NCBI GenBank assembly: GCA_023898385.1
Contig: CP060220.1
Coordinates: forward strand, 1,736,001 to 1,800,000
Source of the DNA: Pseudobdellovibrionaceae bacterium
GTDB lineage: Bacteria; Bdellovibrionota; Bdellovibrionia; Bdellovibrionales; UBA1609
Direction of reading: 5' to 3'
DNA: 64,000 bases
Position 1 is the stretch's first letter. Each line of letters starts with the position of its first letter. A program made the translations under genes and the position numbers. Below the pieces are notes generated by a model that worked only from the letters and a program-made list of their open reading frames with translations, ran no database searches and was not told the origin of the DNA. Shown here piece after piece: positions 36,291-44,099 of this stretch.

Positions 36291-37471
36291 AAACACTTTT
36301 TCGAAATAAAGCCCTTGCCGTTCTTCATTGGTACGACATACCAACTGCTGCTGTGAGAAGACACCGACAACTGCTTGCCTTGTTTTGCTGAGAACAGAAC
36401 TTTACCCTTAGACGATGGGGTTGATCTCACATTGCAAGTTCGCTTTAATTTCAAGCGGCTACGCGACTGCTTTTTCATGGTCGTGATTCGTCCTTCTCCG
36501 GAAGCCATCGCCGCCTGTCGTACTTTATCATCATTAAGTTTTGACGACTCTGAACGGTTGGCTGTTTCTTGCGTCTCGTAGTTTTTACGAGAGTCCAAAG
36601 CTTCTTTCCGCCGCTGATTGAGGTCTTGCTGCTTGGCTTCTGTTTGTTTTCGCAAGGTTTCTACTCGAACTCCAGAATCCTCGGCTCGCTGCTCTGCCTG
36701 CTCGGCTTCTGACTCCGCCATCGCCACATCTTCGGACAAGCGATCCATCTTCGTACGCATGGCACGCATTTTTGCTTCATTGTCTAGAGCGGCTTTTTTG
36801 GCTTTGTCTAAACGCCCTTTGTATTCACCTATTTTTTTATTCAACTTTACTGACTCTTGCTCCGACTCTTTTGTGGTCTTAATTAGCCTTGCGGCACTGT
36901 CTTGTTGGTGACGCTTGGCCTCTTCAAGAGCCGCAACAGCATCATCCCGCTCCCCTTGCACTTTTTGAAGCTCTTCTTCAAGCACCCTAACTTTAGAAAT
37001 AATGGTGGCCGTCTTGGCGTCTTGGCGCTCTCGCTCTTGCCTGGCCACCTCAAGCTCTGTTTTCACTTTTAAGAGTTGATCATTCACCGTTTTTACTTTT
37101 TTCTCGTAGGTGACATATTGCCGCTCAGCCTCTTGTTTTTTCTGTCCTTCTTTTTTTTGCTCGGCCTTTAACTTTTCGATCTCGCGCATCAAGCGATCGG
37201 TTTCCTCTTTTGCATCGCGCTCTTTGGATCGGGCCTTGGAAATAGCCTGCTGGGCGTCTTCTCGGGCCTCGTCTAATCGTTCTTGCTCTTCTTGGCGCAT
37301 GCGCTCGGCGCTTTCTTTGCCAGCAATGGCAGCGTCTGATTCTGCCAATGCCGCGTCGACACCCGCTTCTACATCGTCGAGATCCTCAGCTTGAGCTGGT
37401 AGGACCAACCCCAGTCCCAAACAAACCATCAAGGAAATTAGCCATTTTTTGCATTTATCCATTTTCCACAT
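36287..37471 (-). CDS. Secreted coiled-coil protein with C-terminal SH3 domain
   Basis: I start at ATG 37471 (AAAAGGGG eight bases upstream), giving 394 residues. A signal peptide (KKWLISLMVCLGLGLVLPAQAE) is followed by about 280 residues of almost continuous charged coiled coil (for example KSAERMRQEEQERLDEAR) and an SH3_3-type domain at about 330-394 (CNVRSTPSSKGKVLFSAKQG ... SSWYVVPMKNGKGFISKKCF). Bacterial SH3 domains often bind peptidoglycan, so a periplasmic structural or hydrolase-regulating role is likely, as with EnvC-like proteins. It is directly upstream of the PilZ gene and probably cotranscribed with it. Confidence 0.85.
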   Translation of the reverse strand: MWKMDKCKKWLISLMVCLGLGLVLPAQAEDLDDVEAGVDAALAESDAAIAGKESAERMRQEEQERLDEAREDAQQAISKARSKERDAKEETDRLMREIEKLKAEQKKEGQKKQEAERQYVTYEKKVKTVNDQLLKVKTELEVARQERERQDAKTATIISKVRVLEEELQKVQGERDDAVAALEEAKRHQQDSAARLIKTTKESEQESVKLNKKIGEYKGRLDKAKKAALDNEAKMRAMRTKMDRLSEDVAMAESEAEQAEQRAEDSGVRVETLRKQTEAKQQDLNQRRKEALDSRKNYETQETANRSESSKLNDDKVRQAAMASGEGRITTMKKQSRSRLKLKRTCNVRSTPSSKGKVLFSAKQGKQLSVSSHSSSWYVVPMKNGKGFISKKCF

Positions 37472-37812
37472 TGTCGTTGCCCCTTTTGCCGTTGAACCAA
37501 TGGTCTTTTCGGCAACATCCGCAGAATCATTTAGAAAAATTGAAAAAAAAAGCTGAGTGACAATGAGCGCCATCTACCTGGCTGAAGTTTTTTCACCGCC
37601 AACCCCAAAATTGAACCCCTACTTTGGGCCAAGGAGGTACTGGCAAAAATAAAATTATTTTAACAATTTCAATACTTTACTGAGATTGAGCTTATTCCAA
37701 AGCGTTTTTGTCAAAGACTTCACCACGGACTGGAGCGTTCCAACTTGGATCCACACCAAGATCTTGCGGGTCTCAAATCCAATAGAAGGCCACCAAATAG
37801 GTACCTAAAGTC
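37472..37812. other. Intergenic stretch upstream of the coiled-coil gene
   Basis: This 341-base region should contain the promoter of the minus-strand coiled-coil gene. No coding frame, tRNA or conserved RNA is recognised. CTTGG-ATCCACA-CCAAG near 37745 can form a weak hairpin. Confidence 0.4.
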
Positions 37813-37828
37813 TGGCACGGCCGTTGCT
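37813..37828 (+). promoter_or_regulatory. Sigma-54 (-24/-12) promoter
   Basis: TGGCACGGCCGTTGCT matches the sigma-54 consensus TGGCACG-N4-TTGCW at every fixed position, with GG and GC separated by 10 bases. Transcription would start near 37839. No enhancer site for an activator was identified. Confidence 0.7.
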
Positions 37829-37838
37829 ATAGTTAAAG

Positions 37839-37895
37839 GTATCCCCCCTTAGCGACCTGGCCCCCCCCCATTACCCTCCAGGTCGCTTTTTTTTT
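37839..37895 (+). ncRNA. Predicted 57-nt sigma-54-dependent small RNA with C-rich loop
   Basis: From the predicted start only about 12 bases (GGTATCCCCCCTTAG) precede a terminator hairpin, so the transcript would be little more than a 10-bp stem with a C-rich 17-base loop and U tail. Such C-rich single-stranded stretches in other small RNAs pair with Shine-Dalgarno sequences. The call rests only on the promoter-terminator arrangement; no homologue is known to me. Confidence 0.45.
37851..37895 (+). terminator. Rho-independent terminator with C9 loop
   Basis: AGCGACCTGG (37851-37860) pairs perfectly with CCAGGTCGCT (37878-37887) and is followed by nine T residues. The loop contains nine consecutive C. 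No plus-strand gene lies upstream, so it must end a short non-coding transcript or act as an attenuator ahead of the amidase gene. Confidence 0.93.
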
Positions 37896-38051
37896 GCCTA
37901 AAGCTGATCAGCCCCAACTATTCCCTGCCTATCGAGCCTTTTGACGAGCCTGGTTCTCTTCGCGTGCCCGCCCCTCACCGAACAATAGTCTTTTGTTGAG
38001 GATTGGTCGGGGGTTATCGCCGTCGCTGCCAGAATCTCTTACACTGATTGA

Positions 38052-38834
38052 ATGAATCGACTCTTGCTATTTTTATTCCCCATGGCCCTCATTGTTTTTA
38101 ATAGCCCACGAGTGTTTGGGATGCACATTCTTCTGGATCCCGGCCACGGAGGCAATGACCGAGGCGCTGTTCGTGGCCATTTAAGGGAAAGTGAAATCAC
38201 ACTGGAAGTGGCCAAAAAACTGGAGCGACTGCTTAAACAAGACACGCAGTTTCAGGTGAGTCTCACTCGAAGCGAAGATCGTTTTGTGTCGCTTTCTGAA
38301 CGCACAGAGATTTCCGACCAATCCAATGCGGATTTGTTTTTAAGTATTCACGTGAACGCATCACCGGACGTGAGAGCGCGTGGCGCCGAATTTTATTTTC
38401 AAAACCAGCTGCCTCCGGATGAAGACTCCCTCTTCCTGGCCAGCCTTGAAATGGAAGGTCATGGCCACGAAACGGGGACCAAAGACAAACCCCACGAAGA
38501 AAATCCACGAGGCGTCGCCCTAACAGATCTAAAAAGTGATGTGGCCAACATTGTGCGCGACCTACATAGAAATAGTAAAATTTTTCTGAGCAGCCAATTG
38601 GCAGAAAATCTAATGCTCAATTGGGCCGGCACCAAAAAGTCGCGGCGGCACGTCATTCGGCAAGCTCCCTTTTATGTGGTCAGCCACGTTAACGTTCCTT
38701 CAGCCCTTGTAGAAATTGGCTTTCTCTCTCATAAGCGCGAAGGGCAGCAGCTGGCCGACTCGGCCTACCAAGATAAATTGGCCGATAGCATTTATCGAGG
38801 CCTGGTAAATTTCAAAGAATTCGTAGACAAATAA
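38052..38834 (+). CDS. N-acetylmuramoyl-L-alanine amidase (Amidase_3)
   Basis: The enzyme cuts the amide bond between muramic acid and the peptide stem in periplasmic peptidoglycan. The 260-residue product has a signal peptide (MNRLLLFLFPMALIVFNSPRVFG) and an Amidase_3 domain covering the rest: zinc ligand motifs DPGHGGNDRGAVRG (His), ESEITLEVAKKL (Glu), LFLSIHVNAS (His) and the catalytic VEIGFLSHKREGQ (Glu). There is no AMIN targeting domain. No Shine-Dalgarno sequence is seen. It is followed by rph after 24 bases. Confidence 0.94.
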   Translation: MNRLLLFLFPMALIVFNSPRVFGMHILLDPGHGGNDRGAVRGHLRESEITLEVAKKLERLLKQDTQFQVSLTRSEDRFVSLSERTEISDQSNADLFLSIHVNASPDVRARGAEFYFQNQLPPDEDSLFLASLEMEGHGHETGTKDKPHEENPRGVALTDLKSDVANIVRDLHRNSKIFLSSQLAENLMLNWAGTKKSRRHVIRQAPFYVVSHVNVPSALVEIGFLSHKREGQQLADSAYQDKLADSIYRGLVNFKEFVDK

Positions 38835-38858
38835 TCCCCCACTGCCTACAAGACTTCT

Positions 38859-39596
38859 ATGCGTACAGACGGAAGAAGCCCCCAAGAAATTAGAAGTTTA
38901 ACAATAACCCCTGAAGTCATTCGAAACGCCGAAGGCAGTGTTCAGATTGATCTTGGCCACACCCGCTTGATCTGCACGGCCAGTGTCGAAGCCAATGTCC
39001 CCAAATGGCTGTCGGGCTCAGGGCAAGGTTGGATCACCGCTGAATACGGTATGTTACCTCGCTCTACCCATACCCGGTTGCAGCGCGAAAAAGCCCTGAC
39101 CGGCGGACGAACCCAAGAAATTTCACGCTTAATTGGGCGCAGTTTACGTGCGGCCGTGGAATTAGCAGCACTAGGTGAAAAACAAATTTATGTGGATTGT
39201 GATGTTATTCAAGCAGACGGCGGCACGCGTACGGCAGCCATTACAGGTGGCTTTGTCGCCTTGGCTTTGGCGTTAAAGTTCATGCATGATCAAGGTCAGA
39301 TCAAAAGTATTCCCCTAAAAAGCTACGTTTCGGCAATCAGTGTGGGTCTTAAGGGTTCAGATTTACTGCTAGACCTCAATTATGACGAAGACTCTTCTAT
39401 CGATACAGACATGAACTTTGTGATGACAGACTCTTTTCATTTTATCGAAATCCAGGGCACGGCCGAAGGGCAACCTTTTGATAAAGATCAACTAGATGCT
39501 ATGGCTGATCTCGCAAGAGCCGGCTGTCAAACGCTGTTTGCGGCACAAAGAGAACTTTTGGGCCAGTTTTTATTACTGGGAGCACAAAATAGTTAA
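38859..39596 (+). CDS. rph: Ribonuclease PH
   Basis: The phosphorolytic 3'-5' exoribonuclease trims tRNA 3' ends. The 245 residues cover a complete RNase PH: RTDGRSPQEIRSLTITPEVI, GQGWITAEYGMLPRSTHTR, GGRTQEISRLIGRSLRAAVE and DCDVIQADGGTRTAAITGGF are all present, including the phosphate-binding GGTRTA. It forms the standard pair with rdgB, which starts 10 bases after its stop. Confidence 0.97.
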   Translation: MRTDGRSPQEIRSLTITPEVIRNAEGSVQIDLGHTRLICTASVEANVPKWLSGSGQGWITAEYGMLPRSTHTRLQREKALTGGRTQEISRLIGRSLRAAVELAALGEKQIYVDCDVIQADGGTRTAAITGGFVALALALKFMHDQGQIKSIPLKSYVSAISVGLKGSDLLLDLNYDEDSSIDTDMNFVMTDSFHFIEIQGTAEGQPFDKDQLDAMADLARAGCQTLFAAQRELLGQFLLLGAQNS

Positions 39597-39606
39597 GGAA
39601 TTACTC

Positions 39607-40203
39607 ATGGACATTTGGGTCGCCACCTCTAACACGGGAAAGTTGAAAGAGTTCAATTCACTGCTTGGTCCGTTGGGCTACACTGTGCATGGTCAAAAAG
39701 AACTCTCCTACTTTTCTTCTCCTGAAGAATCCGGAGAGACCTTCATTGCCAATGCTCGCATCAAGGCCAATGCTCTTAAAAAAGTGAAGCCTGGAACTTG
39801 GGTTATTGCAGATGATTCCGGCCTTGAAGTGGAGGGCCTGAATAATCTTCCGGGGGTACACTCGGCAAGGTATGCAGGTCCACACGCGCGTGATGCCGAA
39901 AACACGGCCAAACTTTTGAAAATGGTGGGGCTTCGAACAGCCAACAATAGAAGTGCGCAATTTCGATGTGCGCTCGTCGCCTATTCGCCAGAGGGTCATG
40001 AAATCGTTTGCGAAGGATTGTTGAAAGGGGAAATTGCCCGTGGCATGAAGGGCTCTGATGGCTTTGGCTACGACAATGTTTTCATACCTGAAGGCGAGTC
40101 AAAAACCTTGGCTGAGCTAGGACTTCTCTTTAAAAACAAGCACTCGCACCGAGCCGTGGCGTTGAAACAACTTATTCTACACCTCTCGGAACTAAGAATT
40201 TAA
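39607..40203 (+). CDS. rdgB: dITP/XTP pyrophosphatase (RdgB/HAM1)
   Basis: The enzyme removes non-canonical purine nucleoside triphosphates (ITP, dITP, XTP). I use ATG 39607 preceded by AAGGA, giving 198 residues; the open frame extends upstream into rph but that part is an artefact. Motifs: ATSNTGKLKEFNSLLGPLG, DDSGLEVEGLNNLPGVHSAR, YAG and GSDGFGYDNVFIPEGESKTL. It is usual for rph and rdgB to be paired. Its last 12 bases overlap the STAS gene tail to tail. Confidence 0.96.
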   Translation: MDIWVATSNTGKLKEFNSLLGPLGYTVHGQKELSYFSSPEESGETFIANARIKANALKKVKPGTWVIADDSGLEVEGLNNLPGVHSARYAGPHARDAENTAKLLKMVGLRTANNRSAQFRCALVAYSPEGHEIVCEGLLKGEIARGMKGSDGFGYDNVFIPEGESKTLAELGLLFKNKHSHRAVALKQLILHLSELRI

Positions 40204-40572
40204 AGGCAAATGCTGTTGCCATTGCGATTGATCCGGCCAAATATCAATAGGATCGAGTGAAGCAAAAATATCAATTTGTCGTTTTATTTTTTGCCCGGGG
40301 CCGATCAAGGCCAAACGACCGCCACGTCCCTCGAGCTCAACCGCCAGCGAGTGAATAAATTTGATGCTCTGTAGACTTAGAAAAGGCGCTTGCGTTAAAT
40401 CGATGGCCATAAATTTTCTGCCCAATTCGTAAGCTTGTGTGAATCGAGCTTTCGCTTCGTCAAAGTTAAAGGCATCCACTCGCTCTTTGACATTCACGAG
40501 CACTCCAAAATCTAAATCTGAGTATTCCACCACCATATTCAAATTATTTGAAATGCCTGCATTTGTTGTCAA
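40192..40572 (-). CDS. STAS-domain protein (anti-sigma-factor antagonist-like)
   Basis: The 126-residue product matches a single STAS fold: VVEYSDLDFGVLVNVKERVD, AIDLTQAPFLSLQSIKFIHS (the region that normally carries the phosphorylatable Ser) and GGRLALIGPGQKIKRQIDIF. The start TTG 40572 has AGG five bases upstream. The usual DxSxxxFxDSSG motif is diverged (TQAPFLSLQSI), so phosphorylation on the common Ser is uncertain. No kinase or phosphatase partner is adjacent; it would have to act in trans in a partner-switching pathway. Confidence 0.75.
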   Translation of the reverse strand: MTTNAGISNNLNMVVEYSDLDFGVLVNVKERVDAFNFDEAKARFTQAYELGRKFMAIDLTQAPFLSLQSIKFIHSLAVELEGRGGRLALIGPGQKIKRQIDIFASLDPIDIWPDQSQWQQHLPLNS

Positions 40573-40614
40573 CGCTACCTAGACTTCATAGTTATTCTGC
40601 GCTAGAACCCCGAT

Positions 40615-41559
40615 ATGCCTGAAATGAAGATATTCTCCGGAAACACCAACCCAGAATTTGCGCAGCGAGTGGCTGAGCACGCAGGTGTGGAGCTCGGAAG
40701 GTGCCAATTCGGCCGGTTTGCCGATGGAGAAGTACAGGTGGAGATCCATGAAAGCGTGCGCGGGACCCATGCCTTTGTAATTCAAAGCACAAGCCCGCCT
40801 GTGAACGAGAGCTACATGGAGCTTTTCATGATTCTCGATGCGCTGCGGAGAGCGTCCACCCACGAGATCTCAGCCGTTCTGCCCTACTATGGATATGCCC
40901 GGCAAGATCGGAAAGTGGCTCCAAGAGCTCCCATTTCAGCAAAATGCGTGGCCAATCTACTCCGCACGGCGGGTGCAGAGCGTCTGATTACCTTAGATTT
41001 ACACTCATCTCAAATTCAGGGCTTTTTTGATGGCCCTGTGGACCACTTATTTGGAATTCCCACTCTGGCCAGGGCTTGGCGGGAACGCCACGGCACCGGC
41101 GACGATTTTGTCTGCGTTAGCCCCGATGCGGGTGGCGTGGAGCGTGTAAGGGCCTTTGCAAAACGCATTAAGTGCTCTCTGGCCATTATCGATAAGCGTC
41201 GTTCTGGCCCCAATGAGGCCAAGGCCGTGAATTTAGTGGGTGATGTCAAAGGGAAAACGGCCATTATTTTAGATGACATGATCGATACCGCAGGAACTTT
41301 GACTCAGGCTGTTGACAGTTTGCTGAACAATGGGGCAAAAAGGGTCTTCGCTTTGGCCACCCACCCGGTGTTGTCAGGCCCGGCCATCAGTCGCCTCAAA
41401 GAAAGTGGCGTGGAGAAGGTGTGGGTCACTGATACCATTCCGTTGCGTGCCGAGGCTCGGGAGTGCCCTAAGTTTGAAGTCATTTCCGTAGCCCCAGTGG
41501 TTGCTGAAGCCATTAAGAGAATTACTAATTATGATTCGGTGTCTGCTCTTTTTGATTGA
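40615..41559 (+). CDS. prs: Ribose-phosphate pyrophosphokinase (PRPP synthetase)
   Basis: The enzyme makes PRPP from ribose 5-phosphate and ATP for nucleotide, His and Trp synthesis. The 314-residue class I protein has KIFSGNTNPEFAQRVAEHAG, DALRRASTHEISAVLPYYGY then ARQDRK, DLHSSQIQGFFDGPVDHLFG and the PRPP-binding loop AIILDDMIDTAGTLTQAVDS. It begins the conserved prs-rplY-pth-ychF cluster. Confidence 0.97.
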   Translation: MPEMKIFSGNTNPEFAQRVAEHAGVELGRCQFGRFADGEVQVEIHESVRGTHAFVIQSTSPPVNESYMELFMILDALRRASTHEISAVLPYYGYARQDRKVAPRAPISAKCVANLLRTAGAERLITLDLHSSQIQGFFDGPVDHLFGIPTLARAWRERHGTGDDFVCVSPDAGGVERVRAFAKRIKCSLAIIDKRRSGPNEAKAVNLVGDVKGKTAIILDDMIDTAGTLTQAVDSLLNNGAKRVFALATHPVLSGPAISRLKESGVEKVWVTDTIPLRAEARECPKFEVISVAPVVAEAIKRITNYDSVSALFD

Positions 41560-41598
41560 TGAGCCAGGCCGACAGAGAAACACGCTACGAGGACAAAC

Positions 41599-42234
41599 AT
41601 GGCACAAGTACAAATTGAAATTCACACTCAACCACGCAAAACGGGAAAACATTTCTCCAGAGCTTATCGACGTGACCGCCAGGTTCCAGCCGTTGTTTAC
41701 GGCCCCAAAATCAACAATATGATTTTCAACATCAGTGAATTGGATGCCACCCGCTATTCAAGCCACGAATTTGAAAACACAATTTTCGTATTAAAATCAG
41801 ATGATGGAAATTTGAATAATCTTAAAGTCCTTAAGAAAAGCACTGAGGTCAACCCTCTAAGCCAGCGCCCCGTTCATATTGACTTTTTTGCCGTTGATAT
41901 GGATCAAACGGTGCGAGTTCCCGTGGAAGTGATTTTTGAAGGAAAGCCCGAAGGCCTGCGCGATGGTGGCGTTCTAAACATTTCTCGTCGTGACGTGGAA
42001 GTAGAGTGCTTGCCGTCAAACATTCCTCATAACCTCACCATTGATGTTTCTGGATTGAAGCTCAACGAAAACATCCACGTTTCAGATTTAATAATTCCTG
42101 AAGGCGTAAAGCTTATCACGAGCGGTACAGAAACCTTGGCCGTTTGCGCTCAACCTAAAGAAGAAGCTGCGGCAGAAGAAACCGTGGCAACTGAAGGTGC
42201 TGAAGGCGCTGCTGCTACTCCAGAAAACAAATAA
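41599..42234 (+). CDS. rplY: Ribosomal protein L25, CTC form (bL25)
   Basis: L25 binds 5S rRNA; the long CTC form has an extra C-terminal beta domain. The 211-residue product has TGKHFSRAYRRDRQVPAVVY, a central NPLSQRPVHIDFFAVDMD and the CTC domain (VPVEVIFEGKPEGLRDGGVL) with an acidic/Ala tail (KEEAAAEETVATEGAEGAAA). GAGGA precedes the ATG. It lies between prs and pth, the usual place. Confidence 0.95.
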   Translation: MAQVQIEIHTQPRKTGKHFSRAYRRDRQVPAVVYGPKINNMIFNISELDATRYSSHEFENTIFVLKSDDGNLNNLKVLKKSTEVNPLSQRPVHIDFFAVDMDQTVRVPVEVIFEGKPEGLRDGGVLNISRRDVEVECLPSNIPHNLTIDVSGLKLNENIHVSDLIIPEGVKLITSGTETLAVCAQPKEEAAAEETVATEGAEGAAATPENK

Positions 42235-42264
42235 TATTTTAGCTGCCTATAAAGGGGCCTTTCC

Positions 42265-42852
42265 ATGCACCTGATCGTAGGCCTCGGAAACCCGGGCGCA
42301 AAATACTCAATGACCCGACACAATGTTGGGTTCATGCTTATTGATGTGCTGGCTCATAACTGGCAAGCCCCTAAATTTCGACAAGAACACAAATCAGAAG
42401 TGTCTAAAGTGCAGTTGATGGCCGAGGGGCAACAGATTTCTGCCCTACTGGTTAAGCCGCAAACCTTTATGAACAACTCAGGGCAGGCTGTTGTATCCCT
42501 ATGTCAGTATTATGAGGTAGACCCTACCCATGAGTTGCTTGTCGTCCATGACGACATCGACCAGCCTTTTGGTGCTGTTCGCTTTCAAAGCCAAAGGGGG
42601 CATGGCGGCCATAACGGCATACGAGATATTCACCAGCTGTTGGGCACAAACAATTATTATCGACTAAAACTAGGCGTGGATCGCCCCTCTCATCCTAAAA
42701 TGGACGTGGCTGATTATGTCTTGCAAAGCTTCTCTAAGAATGAAGAAAAAGAACTGCCACCATTCTTGGCCTATGCCGGTGAGGCTGTGGAAAGCTATTT
42801 AATTGATGGGTTTCAAAAGGCAGCCACTCAATTTAATCGAGCAGGATTTTGA
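42265..42852 (+). CDS. pth: Peptidyl-tRNA hydrolase
   Basis: Pth cleaves peptidyl-tRNAs released from stalled ribosomes. The 195-residue product has VGLGNPGAKYSMTRHNVGFM (catalytic His in RHNVGF), KPQTFMNNSGQAVVSLCQYY, DDIDQPFGAVRFQSQRGHGG (catalytic Asp) and HNGIRDIHQLLGTNNYYRLK. Motifs and length are standard. It is followed by ychF after 30 bases. Confidence 0.97.
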   Translation: MHLIVGLGNPGAKYSMTRHNVGFMLIDVLAHNWQAPKFRQEHKSEVSKVQLMAEGQQISALLVKPQTFMNNSGQAVVSLCQYYEVDPTHELLVVHDDIDQPFGAVRFQSQRGHGGHNGIRDIHQLLGTNNYYRLKLGVDRPSHPKMDVADYVLQSFSKNEEKELPPFLAYAGEAVESYLIDGFQKAATQFNRAGF

Positions 42853-42882
42853 AAATTAACAGAATGAGAATGAGGTTTTAAC

Positions 42883-43986
42883 ATGGCTCTTCAATGTGGA
42901 ATCGTTGGACTACCCAATGTGGGGAAAAGCACCCTGTTCAATGCTCTAACCAGTGCGAAGGCGGAGTCGGCCAATTACCCCTTTTGCACCATCGACCCCA
43001 ACGTGGGAGTGGTCACCGTGCCAGACCCCCGCCTGCAAAAAATTTCGCAATTTATTAAACCACAAAATTTAGTGCCCACGGCTATGGAATTTGTTGATAT
43101 CGCCGGCCTGGTTGCGGGTGCGAGTAAGGGTGAAGGCCTTGGAAACAAGTTTTTAGCAAATATTCGAGAAACTGACGCCATTATTCATGTGGTAAGATGC
43201 TTTACAGACGATAATGTCATTCATGTAGCCGGAAGTGTTGATCCCATTCGCGACATTGACACAATCAATACCGAATTGATGCTAGCCGATTTGGAAACTG
43301 TAGAAAAACGTCTGCAAAAAGTGGAAAAAGTCGCAAAAACCAGCAAAGACAAAAGGCTATTGGCCGAGTATGAAGTCTTCAAAAAAGCACACACCGCCTT
43401 GTCTGATGGTAAACCAGCTCGATCCGTTGAATTTACTGATGAAGAGTTGCCGCATTTACGCGACTTGCATCTTCTCACGGTGAAACCGGTTCTCTATGTT
43501 TGCAACGTCAGCGAAGATGAGTTCACTAGCGGAACCGACAGTGAATTTGTCAAACTGGTTCGAGAGAGGGCCGCCTCAGAAAACAACGAAGTGCTGACCA
43601 TTTGTAGCTCTCTTGAGGCAGAAATCGCTCAACTTGATAAAAGTGAGCAAATTGAATTTTTGCAAAGTCTGAATGTAGAAGAACCTGGCTTAAATCGCCT
43701 GATTCGAAGATCTTATCAATTACTTAACCTAATTACCTATTTTACTGCCGGCGAAAAAGAAGTTCGCGCCTGGACAGTAACTAAGGGTTCAAAAGCGCCC
43801 CAGGCCGCCGGCGTGATTCACTCTGATTTTGAACGTGGATTCATTCGTGCAGAAGTGTACCACTGCGACGACCTTTTTGAACTGAAATCTGAAGCCGCAG
43901 TGAAAGACGCCGGCAAGTATCGTTCTGAAGGTAAAGAGTATTTGGTTAAAGATGGTGATGTGATCTTTTTTAAATTTAATGTGTGA
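42883..43986 (+). CDS. ychF: Ribosome-associated GTPase/ATPase YchF
   Basis: YchF is a universally conserved Obg-family NTPase (OLA1 in eukaryotes) that prefers ATP and binds ribosomes. The 367-residue protein has GIVGLPNVGKSTLFNALTSA (G1), VDIAGLVAGASKGEGLGNKF (G3), a coiled helical insertion (about 130-205) and a C-terminal TGS domain (KGSKAPQAAGVIHSDFERGF then IRAEV). GAGG precedes the ATG by seven bases. It ends the prs-rplY-pth-ychF cluster. Confidence 0.97.
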   Translation: MALQCGIVGLPNVGKSTLFNALTSAKAESANYPFCTIDPNVGVVTVPDPRLQKISQFIKPQNLVPTAMEFVDIAGLVAGASKGEGLGNKFLANIRETDAIIHVVRCFTDDNVIHVAGSVDPIRDIDTINTELMLADLETVEKRLQKVEKVAKTSKDKRLLAEYEVFKKAHTALSDGKPARSVEFTDEELPHLRDLHLLTVKPVLYVCNVSEDEFTSGTDSEFVKLVRERAASENNEVLTICSSLEAEIAQLDKSEQIEFLQSLNVEEPGLNRLIRRSYQLLNLITYFTAGEKEVRAWTVTKGSKAPQAAGVIHSDFERGFIRAEVYHCDDLFELKSEAAVKDAGKYRSEGKEYLVKDGDVIFFKFNV

Positions 43987-44099
43987 TAATAGATTTAACT
44001 GTCCCGCAGGAATCTTAAGACTTTCTTTGAATTTTGATTCTAAAACAGTCAACAATTCCAAAATCACGGTCCATGTAAAATCCCATTTCCAGAAACGGA

